From Rhodopila globiformis (GTDB lineage Bacteria > Pseudomonadota > Alphaproteobacteria > Acetobacterales > Acetobacteraceae): 50,192 nt of DNA. Location of the stretch: the NCBI RefSeq assembly GCF_002937115.1, contig NZ_NHRY01000231.1:1-50192 (forward strand), given 5' to 3'. A program made the position numbers and the translations under genes. How positions within the stretch are numbered: position 1 is the stretch's first letter; every line of letters starts with the position of its first letter. The notes under the pieces were generated by a model that was given only the letters and a program-made list of their open reading frames with translations, was not told the DNA's origin and searched no databases. Below, piece by piece: positions 43,457-50,192 of the stretch.

Positions 43457-44218
43457 ATGTTTCATCTGCAACTTGCCGACAATGTCGCGACGATCGTCAT
43501 GGACCACCCGCCGGTGAACGCCATGAGCGACGACTGGGTCGCGAGCTTCCATGCGGTGCTGGACGATCTGGAAATGCGCGACGACTGGGCGGTGCTGCAG
43601 ATCCGCAGCGCGCTGAAGGTGTTCGGCGCGGGCGCCGACCTGAAGGAAATGCGCGAGCGGTTCGACACGCCGAGCGGCCTGTACCGGCAGATCGACGGCA
43701 TCCGCGGCTACCAGGCGTTGTTCGCCCGCATCGTGGCCTTGCCGCGCGTGACCCTGGCGGAGATTGGCGGTGCGGCGCTGGGCGGCGGGTTCGAGCTGGC
43801 GCTGGCCTGCGACCTGCGCATTGCCGCGCAGGAGGCTCGCATGGGCTTGCCAGAGCTGCGGCTGGGCCTGCTGCCCGGCGCCGGTGGCACGCAGCGCCTG
43901 ACCTGGCTGGCCGGGCGGCCGACGGCGCTGCGGCTGATCCTGGGGGCGGAGCAGGTGGACGGTGCCGAAGCGCTGCGGCTCGGCCTGGTGCAATGGTGCG
44001 TGCCGGCGGCCGAGCTTGCCGACAAGGCGGCCGCGATTGCGCAGCGCTATGCCGCGATGCCGGTCCATGCGGTGAAGGCGGCGAAGATCTGCATCGCCTC
44101 GGCCAACAACCCGGCGATTAACGGCTTCTCCGAGGAGGTGGAGCAGACCCGCGGCCTGCTGATGAGCGAACGGACGCAGGGCCTGATCGGCGCTTTCCTG
44201 GCCGGCACGAACCGCTAG
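43457..44218 (+). CDS. badK: BadK-like cyclohex-1-ene-1-carboxyl-CoA hydratase (crotonase family)
   Basis: A 253-residue enoyl-CoA hydratase. The oxyanion-hole segments are AGADLKEM and GGAALGGGFELALACDLRIA, and the catalytic glutamate region is GLPELRLGLLPGAGGTQRL. By pathway position it would hydrate cyclohex-1-ene-1-carboxyl-CoA to the 2-hydroxy compound used by BadH. ATG 43457 follows AAAGGAT and lies eight bases after the aliA stop. It could also be a general enoyl-CoA hydratase; the BadK role is inferred from context. Confidence 0.82.
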   Translation: MFHLQLADNVATIVMDHPPVNAMSDDWVASFHAVLDDLEMRDDWAVLQIRSALKVFGAGADLKEMRERFDTPSGLYRQIDGIRGYQALFARIVALPRVTLAEIGGAALGGGFELALACDLRIAAQEARMGLPELRLGLLPGAGGTQRLTWLAGRPTALRLILGAEQVDGAEALRLGLVQWCVPAAELADKAAAIAQRYAAMPVHAVKAAKICIASANNPAINGFSEEVEQTRGLLMSERTQGLIGAFLAGTNR

Positions 44219-44288
44219 GCCTGGCACGGGGAGCCGGAAGCTGAAACGATCCGCCCAGTCCGTCCCAGCGACGAAAATCAAGACCACG

Positions 44289-44972
44289 GTGGAGGACCCG
44301 GCGCTGGTGGAACGGCGCCGGGCGCAACTGACGCAGGCGGCGATCGCCTGCTTCAGCGAGCATGGCTACCACTCCACCACGATCCGCGACGTCGCCGAGC
44401 GGGCCGATGTCAGCATCGGCCTGATCTACCAGTATGTCGGCGACAAGGAAGACCTGCTGTTCATGGCCTTGCAGGCGGTGCTGGACGGCTACATGCGGCA
44501 GATCCCGCCGGCGCTGGAGGGGATCACCGGGCCGCTGCATCGTTTCTGTGTGGCGGTGCAGGCCTATTCGCGGGTGAACGGCGACTCGGTCGACGCCACG
44601 GTGCTGGCGTACCGCGAAACCAAGTCGCTGCGCAAGGAACGGCGCAGCGCGATCATGCGTAAGGAACTGGAGACAAACGAACTGATGGCCGCCTGCGTGC
44701 GCGATTGCATCGACGCCGGACTGTTCGAGGACATCGACGTCGACCTGTTCGTCTACCAGATCGTCATGTTCTGCCATGCCTGGGCCTTGAAGGCGTGGCA
44801 CTTCGCGCCGAAGATGGATGTCGATACGTACGTGGAGCGCGGCCTGCGGCTGATGCTGCGCGGCGTGCTGACCAAGGCGGGCGCGAAATGGATGCGCAAG
44901 CTGGAGGCCAGCGGCGTCGCGCCGGCCGCCCCTGAGGGAGGAAAGAAGAATGCCGGACATCGACGGCTATGA
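44289..44972 (+). CDS. TetR-family transcriptional regulator
   Basis: A 227-residue regulator. The helix-turn-helix is in residues about 10-55 (LTQAAIACFSEHGYHSTTIRDVAERADVSIGLIYQYVGDKEDLL), followed by a ligand-binding domain with Trp/His-rich helices (FCHAWALKAWHF). It probably represses the ali/bad genes and is relieved by a pathway CoA-ester. GTG 44289 is used as the start; the frame continues upstream through a basic stretch to a possible CTG at 44241 after GGAG, so the N-terminus may be up to 16 residues longer. It lies 70 bp after badK and overlaps the MaoC gene by 23 bp. Confidence 0.88.
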   Translation: MEDPALVERRRAQLTQAAIACFSEHGYHSTTIRDVAERADVSIGLIYQYVGDKEDLLFMALQAVLDGYMRQIPPALEGITGPLHRFCVAVQAYSRVNGDSVDATVLAYRETKSLRKERRSAIMRKELETNELMAACVRDCIDAGLFEDIDVDLFVYQIVMFCHAWALKAWHFAPKMDVDTYVERGLRLMLRGVLTKAGAKWMRKLEASGVAPAAPEGGKKNAGHRRL

Positions 44973-45432
44973 AGTGCTCGGCCTTGGGCTGTATTTCGAG
45001 GACCTGCCGGTTGGCCGCAAGTTCCGCACCATCGGGCGCACGCTGACCGAGGCGGACCTGGTGAACTTCATCGGCGTCACCGGGATGACCGAGGTGCTGT
45101 TCTCCAACACCGAGTTCCTGCGCACGGAAAGCGACATCAAGCAGCGCGTCGTGCCGGGGGCGATGGTCTATGCCTTCGCCGAGGGGCTGCTGGTGCACGC
45201 CACGATGCAGCACACCGGATTCGCGTTCCTGGAGATGGAACTGAAAATCCTCGGTCCGACCTTCGCCGGCGACACGGTCCATGTGGAATGCGAGGTGGTG
45301 GAAAGCCGCCGCAGCGCCAGCCGTCCGAACCGCGGCCTGGTGCGGACGTTCAACCGGGTCCGCCGGCAGGACGGCACGGTGGTGCTGACATACAACCCGT
45401 TGCGGATGGTGAAGGCCAGGAGCGCCCTGTAA
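44950..45432 (+). CDS. MaoC-like (R)-hydratase / hot-dog fold protein
   Basis: A 160-residue MaoC dehydratase-like protein. The typical start YFEDLPVGRKFRTIGRTLTEADLVNFIGVTG contains the Asp and neighbouring residues of the hydratase motif, followed by PGAMVYAFAEGLL and the GDTVHVECEVVESRRS strand. Such proteins hydrate trans-2-enoyl-CoA or bind acyl-CoAs. The start has a very strong GAGGGAGGAAAG. It is in the aliA operon, overlapping tetR, and may take part in β-oxidation of pimeloyl-CoA or in ring hydration. The canonical catalytic Asp-His pair is not clearly preserved, since the usual His position reads as Val/Thr here. Confidence 0.82.
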   Translation: MPDIDGYEVLGLGLYFEDLPVGRKFRTIGRTLTEADLVNFIGVTGMTEVLFSNTEFLRTESDIKQRVVPGAMVYAFAEGLLVHATMQHTGFAFLEMELKILGPTFAGDTVHVECEVVESRRSASRPNRGLVRTFNRVRRQDGTVVLTYNPLRMVKARSAL

Positions 45433-45439
45433 GGCGCCC

Positions 45440-46249
45440 TCAATGCGGCGTCGCGCCTCCGGAGCCGAAGCCTTCGATCGTCCACTGCAGTGGCGCCGGG
45501 TCCACCTGGATCGCCCCGATCCGCGGCCGGTTCATGTCGGCGATCAGCATCATGGCGCCGCCCCACATCAGCAGCAGCAACACCATCAGCAGGACCTGCC
45601 GCGTACCGGCCAGGCCAAGCTGGAAGCCCATCGCCCCGATCGCCAGCACCGATCCCACCAGAAGCATCCAGGCGAGATTGGCGGGTACCTGGCTGTCGAA
45701 CGCGAAGCGCTGTGCCAGCGACTGGTCGAACATGTCGTTCAGCGCGTTGATCAGGGTGGCGGTGACCGCCGTCGGCGCGCGGGCGGCGACAGCCTGCGCC
45801 TTTGTCCAGATCTCGGTCTGCAAGGCGTTCGTGCGGGCGATCAGGGCCGGTTCGGAGGCCGTGGTATCGGCCGTCGTATAGGCCAGCCGCGCCTTTGCGT
45901 AATCTTCGATCAGGGCGGCCAGGGCCGGTCCGTCCTCGCCGGCCAGGTGCGCGCGCAGCCAGGCGGTGCCGATGGCGTTGGCCTCCTGCACCACCAGGTC
46001 GCGGCGGGCCTCGTAGCGGTTCTGGGCGATGCCGATGGTGATGCCCAGGGTGAAGGCCAGCAGGCCGAGCATGCCGGCGGTGATCGTGCCGACGCCGGTC
46101 AGTTCGCGCTCCTGGCACGGGCGGTGGCGGCGGCTCAGGCCGCCAAGCTGAAAGCCGATCTCGGCGACCAGGTACAGCAGAAGGAAGCACGCCAGCCCGA
46201 ACACCAGCACGTGGGTGTTGAGCAGCCAGTCAAACGTCGGCTTCAGCAT
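45440..46249 (-). CDS. Bestrophin-like / DUF4239-type membrane protein
   Basis: A 269-residue inner-membrane protein with two N-terminal helices (about 6-30 and 50-72), a soluble central helical domain (residues 75-190), and two C-terminal helices (about 195-235). The pattern GLLAFTLGITIGIAQNRYEARRDLVVQEANAIGTAWLR is typical of the DUF4239 family, described as bestrophin-like. No transport activity can be asserted. ATG 46249 has GGAG nine bases upstream. It ends seven bases from the convergent MaoC stop. Confidence 0.75.
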   Translation of the reverse strand: MLKPTFDWLLNTHVLVFGLACFLLLYLVAEIGFQLGGLSRRHRPCQERELTGVGTITAGMLGLLAFTLGITIGIAQNRYEARRDLVVQEANAIGTAWLRAHLAGEDGPALAALIEDYAKARLAYTTADTTASEPALIARTNALQTEIWTKAQAVAARAPTAVTATLINALNDMFDQSLAQRFAFDSQVPANLAWMLLVGSVLAIGAMGFQLGLAGTRQVLLMVLLLLMWGGAMMLIADMNRPRIGAIQVDPAPLQWTIEGFGSGGATPH

Positions 46250-46315
46250 TGAAAGGACTCCGGCGGCAGCCGCCGGCAATGCTACCGTGCAACGATACGG
46301 CTTTCTACCGTCCAG

Positions 46316-47689
46316 TCATCGCGGCCGGCGCCAGCCGAACAGGCGGGCCAGCATGCCCTGCCCCCGGCGCTGATGGGTCATGAAGGCTTCGACGCGGTCG
46401 GTGATCAGGCGGCCCTGGATGTGGCTGTCGTCCAGTGCCTCGTGCGCACGCGCCATCAGGCGGTGGCGGGCGTGGCCGATCAGGCTCTCCAGGTGGTGGC
46501 TCAGGCCGAACAGGGAGGTCTTGAAGCCCTTGACGTTCGGCAAGGCCCAGGCCGGCTGGATGTCGGAGGCGATCGGAGCCTCCGGCATGTCGGTCCGTGG
46601 GGTATCGCGCCAGCGCAGGGCGGCGAGCGGATTGTTGGCCTGCTGCGCCCGGCGGCCGAGCGGCTGCACGCCGGGCCACATCTCCGCCGCCATCTTCAGC
46701 AGGCTGGTGTGGTCGTGCACCGCCTTGACCACGCCGGGATCGAGCAGCGGCGAGACGAACACCGCGGGCACCCGGAAGCCCAGGCGGTCGAAGGCGTAGT
46801 GCTCGGTGTGGTCGTCTGGCGGCACCGTGGCCGGCGGCACGACGTGGTCGAAGAAGCCGCCGTGCTCGTCGTACAGCACGATCAGCAGGGTGCGGGCGAA
46901 CAGGGCGGGGTTGGCGCGCAGGGGATTGTAGACCTTGGCGATCAGCGCGTCGCCGCGCATCACGTCGTGCGGCGGATGCTGGTCGTTCTGGTTGGGGCCG
47001 AAATACGTCGGCTCGATGAAGCTGTAGCCCGGCAGCTTCCCGGCCTTCACGTCGTCGTCCCAGTGGCGGAAGGCGCGGTAGTTGTGCAGGTGGCGCCACT
47101 GGTGGGTCAGCACCAGGGACTGCGGCACGTCGCCATAATAGATGTGCCAGGGCACGTCGGCGTCGGTCAGCTCGTCGTAGAGCGTGCGCTCGCTATAGAT
47201 GTGCAGGTTGGGATGGAACAGGCTGCCCGGTTCGGCCACGTGGCCCAGCGATGTGCCGGTGTGGGCGAACAGCCGGTTCATCCACGTCGGCCCGGGCATG
47301 GAGGAGAACCAGCGGTCGAACACCACCCCGGTTTCGGCCAGCGTGTGCAGCGCGGGCAGGAATCCGCGGGGATACCAGCCCATGATCTCCTGCCGCTCGG
47401 CCGGCGTGCTGGTGGGGTAGGTGCGGACGTAGTCGTTGACAAACCCCTGGTTGGTGCCGCCGTCGAGCTGCGCCAGCGCGTTGGCCAGGTAGTGCAGCGG
47501 ATCGCGGTCGATGGTGCGGGTCCGGGTCTCGGCCTGGACCACCTGGCCGCCACCGACAGTGTCCGGATTCGCGCGCGGATTCGCCGGATCGACTCCGTCC
47601 ACGCCCCGATCCGTCGCGCCCATCCAGCCGAGCATGCGATCGAAACCATTATTCTCCATCATCAACACGACGATGTGATCAACTGCCAT
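46316..47689 (-). CDS. Phosphoesterase family protein (phospholipase C / acid phosphatase type)
   Basis: A 457-residue member of the phosphoesterase family PF04185 (phosphocholine-type phospholipase C and AcpA-like acid phosphatases). It has the N-terminal VDHIVVLMMENNGFDRMLG nucleophile/metal region, GPTWMNRLFAHTGTS, and the metal site LIVLYDEHGGFFDHVVPP. Family members are usually exported, yet no signal peptide precedes the catalytic MEN motif here: ATG 47689 starts directly at it, and the GTG start at 47722 would add only 11 polar residues. A cytosolic or otherwise exported form is therefore possible. The substrate is unknown. It is divergent from the ribonucleotide reductase gene. Confidence 0.88.
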   Translation of the reverse strand: MAVDHIVVLMMENNGFDRMLGWMGATDRGVDGVDPANPRANPDTVGGGQVVQAETRTRTIDRDPLHYLANALAQLDGGTNQGFVNDYVRTYPTSTPAERQEIMGWYPRGFLPALHTLAETGVVFDRWFSSMPGPTWMNRLFAHTGTSLGHVAEPGSLFHPNLHIYSERTLYDELTDADVPWHIYYGDVPQSLVLTHQWRHLHNYRAFRHWDDDVKAGKLPGYSFIEPTYFGPNQNDQHPPHDVMRGDALIAKVYNPLRANPALFARTLLIVLYDEHGGFFDHVVPPATVPPDDHTEHYAFDRLGFRVPAVFVSPLLDPGVVKAVHDHTSLLKMAAEMWPGVQPLGRRAQQANNPLAALRWRDTPRTDMPEAPIASDIQPAWALPNVKGFKTSLFGLSHHLESLIGHARHRLMARAHEALDDSHIQGRLITDRVEAFMTHQRRGQGMLARLFGWRRPR

Positions 47690-47794
47690 TCCCGAGTCAC
47701 TCCAGCTTTCCCGCCGAGTCACAACGCATTCGAGCCGGTTTGGTCACCAAACCCAGATTTAGTGTTCCCTGAAGCCGCCCGCCGCTATATATAC

Positions 47795-47810
47795 CCCTCA
47801 GAACGGAGGG
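47795..47810 (+). promoter_or_regulatory. Small hairpin overlapping the nrdJ ribosome-binding site
   Basis: CCCTC (47795-47799) can pair with GAGGG (47806-47810), which is part of the GGAGGG ribosome-binding site six bases before the nrdJ ATG. A TATATATA tract lies just upstream (47786-47793). A translational control role is possible but unproven; the stem is only 5 bp. Confidence 0.4.
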
Positions 47811-47815
47811 CACTT

Positions 47816-50192
47816 ATGGACGGCTTTGGATTCGATCTCTCCTCGGCGACCCGATCGACCGCTGTACCGGGCGCGCATTTCGGCGAAACGCCACTCCCCG
47901 CGCGTCCCCTGGATGCCGGCATGGGCGTCGCCGTCGCCCGCCGCACCGTGTTCCGGCCGATCGACGAAGAGTGCTTCGGCCGCGTGGCAGATCGCGTCGC
48001 CGCCGGCAACATGGCGCTGCTCGGCCACCCGCTCAGCCCCTCCGAGCGCATCGAGCAGGCCCGCCTGCGCAATGCCATCGCCACCGGGGCGCTGCTGACC
48101 TCCGGCCGCCACCTGCAGCACGGCGACCTGGAACAGCCCGGGCGCAACATGGAGGTGTTCACCAACTGCGCCACCGCCATCGCCTCGTTCGCCAAGTTCT
48201 ACCTGCTGCTGAACGGCTCCGGCGTCGGCCGCGCCTATGACGACGCGCTGACCTTCGTGGACTGGGCGAACGCGCCGCGCCTGCTGCTGCACCTGTCGCC
48301 GTCGCACGTCGATTTCCCCCATTCCAACGAGGCGCTGTGCCGGCTGGGCGTGGACCTGGGGCTGCTGCCGTGGGGGGCGTCGGCCGAGAACGTCGATCCG
48401 GTCCGCGCCTTCCTGGCCGAGCACCTGGTCTATGACCTGGACACCGTCCCGGCCGGCGCAGTCTATCACAAGATCGGCGACAGCCGCGAAGGCTGGGCCA
48501 AGGCGGTCGAGATCCTGGAAGCCATGACCTTCCGGCGCGAGCGCGACCGCACCCTGGTGCTGGACCTGTCCGACATCCGCCCCTGCGGCGCGCCGATCCG
48601 CGGCATGCAGGGACGGCCCGCGTCCGGGCCGGTGTCGCTGCTGCGCGCCTTCCTGAACATCCGCCGCCACGTCATCGACGTCGCCGGTTCCATGCAGCCG
48701 TGGGAACAGGCCTTGCAGATCGACCACCACCTGTCGGTCGAGGTGCAGGTCGGCGGCGCGCGGCGGGCGGCGCGCATGGCGACCAAGTCCTGGCGCGACC
48801 CCGGCATCCTGCGCTTCATCCGCGCCAAGTCGGAGGGCGGGCTGTGGACCGCGAACCACTCGGTGATGGTCGATGCCGACTTCTGGCGCCTGGTGCAGGC
48901 CGAACCGACGGACGACGCGCTGTCGCGGCACGCCCATTTGGTCTTCGCGGAGGCCACCCGCTGCGCCTGGATCAACGGCGAGCCCGGCTTCATCAACGGC
49001 GACGCGCTGGAGGACCACCGCACCGGCACCGCCTGGAACAAGCCGGTGCACGAGGACGGCCGCGACTTCCGCAGCGACCGCTACCAGGTGGACGAGGCCG
49101 CTTCCCTGCTGGCGGAAGCGTCCCGCCGCGCCGCTTTGTCAGCTTTTCCCGTGACCACCAACCCGTGCGGCGAGATCGCGCTGCACGTCACCGGCGGCTA
49201 CTGCGTCATCGCCGACTTCGCGCCGCTACTGGCCTGCCCGGTGAAGCTGGACGACGTGACGCCCGGCCGGCCGGCGGATGACGTCGCGGCGCTGTGGGAT
49301 GCGCGGGTCGAGGACTCGGTGCGCCTGGGCGTGCGCTTCCTGATGCGCGCCAACGGCATGGACGCGCTGTATGCCGAGGAAGTGGCCCGCACCAACCGCA
49401 TGGGCATCGGGCCGACCGGGCTGCATGAGTATGCGTGGCTGCGCTTCGGGTTCGATTTCAACGATTTGCTGGACGAGGCGAAGTCGGCGCCGTTCTGGGC
49501 GATGATGGCGCGCCTGTCGGACGCCGCGAAAGAGGAAGGCCGCCGCTATGCCGACGTGCTGGGCCGGGTGCATCCGGTGACGGTGACGACGGTGAAGCCG
49601 GCCGGCACCACCAGCAAGCTGTTCGGCCTGACCGAGGGCGCGCACCTGCCGGCCCGCCGCCAGTACCTGCGCTGGGTGCAGTTCAAGGGCGTGCGTGACC
49701 CGGGGACCGGGGAATGGGCCGCGGATTCGGACCCGCTGCTGGCGGAATACGCCGGGCGCGGCTACCCGATGCGGACGCTGAAGTCCTTCCCGGGCATGAC
49801 GATCGTGGGGTTCCCCACCGTGCCGCTGCTGATGCGCCTGGGCCTGGGCGAGCGCAGCGTGACCGCGGGTGAGGCGCCGCCGGCGGCGCAGTACCTGTGG
49901 CTGCGCCTGCTGGAGGAACACTGGATCGGCGCCCGCCAGGGCAACCAGGTCAGCTATACGCTGAAGATCTTCACCGATCGGCATGACCTGGAGTCGTTCC
50001 GGTCGATCGTGCGGGATGAGCAGCCGTCGGTGCGGTGCTGCGCGGTGCTGCCGAGCCGGCCGGATCATGAGTTGGGGTATGAGTACCTGCCGGAGGAGGA
50101 GGTCTCGGCGGAGGCGTTCGCGGAGATCGTGCAGGCGATTGATGATGCCGAGGCGAGGGAGGGGGTGGATTTGGTGCACCTGCAGTGTGCGG
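47816..50192 (+). CDS. nrdJ: Adenosylcobalamin-dependent (class II) ribonucleotide reductase, 5' part
   Basis: An open frame of 792 codons running off the right edge. It matches the monomeric class II ribonucleoside-triphosphate reductase type (Lactobacillus leichmannii RTPR), which makes deoxyribonucleotides without oxygen using coenzyme B12. Visible landmarks: redox Cys118 (FTNCATA), GSGVGRAYDD, the thiyl-radical Cys451 and Glu453 in TNPCGEI, second redox Cys463 (GGYCVIADF), NRMGIGPTGLHEY and TVKPAGTTSKLFGL. The C-terminal Cys pair is beyond the window. ATG 47816 follows GGAGGG at five bases. No cobalamin riboswitch fits the short upstream gap. Confidence 0.94.
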   Translation, partial: MDGFGFDLSSATRSTAVPGAHFGETPLPARPLDAGMGVAVARRTVFRPIDEECFGRVADRVAAGNMALLGHPLSPSERIEQARLRNAIATGALLTSGRHLQHGDLEQPGRNMEVFTNCATAIASFAKFYLLLNGSGVGRAYDDALTFVDWANAPRLLLHLSPSHVDFPHSNEALCRLGVDLGLLPWGASAENVDPVRAFLAEHLVYDLDTVPAGAVYHKIGDSREGWAKAVEILEAMTFRRERDRTLVLDLSDIRPCGAPIRGMQGRPASGPVSLLRAFLNIRRHVIDVAGSMQPWEQALQIDHHLSVEVQVGGARRAARMATKSWRDPGILRFIRAKSEGGLWTANHSVMVDADFWRLVQAEPTDDALSRHAHLVFAEATRCAWINGEPGFINGDALEDHRTGTAWNKPVHEDGRDFRSDRYQVDEAASLLAEASRRAALSAFPVTTNPCGEIALHVTGGYCVIADFAPLLACPVKLDDVTPGRPADDVAALWDARVEDSVRLGVRFLMRANGMDALYAEEVARTNRMGIGPTGLHEYAWLRFGFDFNDLLDEAKSAPFWAMMARLSDAAKEEGRRYADVLGRVHPVTVTTVKPAGTTSKLFGLTEGAHLPARRQYLRWVQFKGVRDPGTGEWAADSDPLLAEYAGRGYPMRTLKSFPGMTIVGFPTVPLLMRLGLGERSVTAGEAPPAAQYLWLRLLEEHWIGARQGNQVSYTLKIFTDRHDLESFRSIVRDEQPSVRCCAVLPSRPDHELGYEYLPEEEVSAEAFAEIVQAIDDAEAREGVDLVHLQCA

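Noticed and set aside
47690..47815. Cobalamin riboswitch upstream of the B12-dependent reductase
   Set aside because: The gap is only about 126 bp and lacks a recognisable B12-box; too short for the conserved fold.

Overview
The window is about 50 kb of GC-rich, densely coded bacterial DNA. Gene content (lactate permease, AcoABC, cyclohexanecarboxylate genes, monomeric class II ribonucleotide reductase, a PEP-CTERM protein, a YghU-type transferase) suggests an alphaproteobacterium, perhaps Acetobacteraceae or another Rhodospirillales. That placement is inference; no rRNA gene is present. It looks like ordinary chromosome: no phage, plasmid, integrase, transposase or CRISPR genes were seen.

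Layout. (1) 0.3-3.7 kb: an FAD amine/amino-acid oxidoreductase divergent from an LldP-type lactate permease. (2) 4.0-7.8 kb, minus strand: a HAD phosphatase, a formylglycine-generating enzyme and its sulfatase. The sulfatase reading frame is broken by two in-frame TAG codons and nothing else. (3) 8.2-12.5 kb: an orphan LivK-type binding protein plus lipoprotein, divergent from argE-like and AstE-like deacylases. (4) 12.6-25 kb: ABC exporter, Baeyer-Villiger monooxygenase, DegP/HtrA protease with a clear terminator, PEP-CTERM SGNH esterase, D-2-hydroxyacid dehydrogenase, quinone oxidoreductase, a small lipoprotein and YghU. (5) 25.4-28.9 kb: a very long coiled-coil/OmpA-domain envelope protein with exact 119-residue repeats. 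(6) 29.2-34.3 kb: tRNA-Thr(UGU), trmJ-like, cysS, an atypical Nramp transporter and two small hypothetical genes. (7) 34.3-45.4 kb: a catabolic island. AliA, AliB, BadK-like, BadH and BadI homologues together cover cyclohexanecarboxylate to pimeloyl-CoA. The minus-strand operon runs aliB-badH-acoA-acoB-acoC with tiny gaps, so an acetoin-dehydrogenase-type TPP/lipoyl system is transcribed with the alicyclic ring genes. A TetR regulator, a MaoC protein and a CaiB CoA-transferase complete the island, and palindromic operators lie in both divergent gaps. (8) 45.4-50.2 kb: a bestrophin/DUF4239-like membrane protein, a phospholipase C/acid-phosphatase-family phosphoesterase and the start of a B12-dependent ribonucleotide reductase that runs off the right end.

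Intergenic DNA is richer than usual. Several gaps, mostly just downstream of stop codons, carry related palindromic elements that begin CGTCATGG and end CCATGACG. Some are simple or double hairpins (family A); others can be drawn as a tRNA-sized four-way junction (family B). One family A copy has been split by a 169-bp element with about 41-bp imperfect terminal inverted repeats and a direct duplication, which looks like a miniature transposable element caught in its target.
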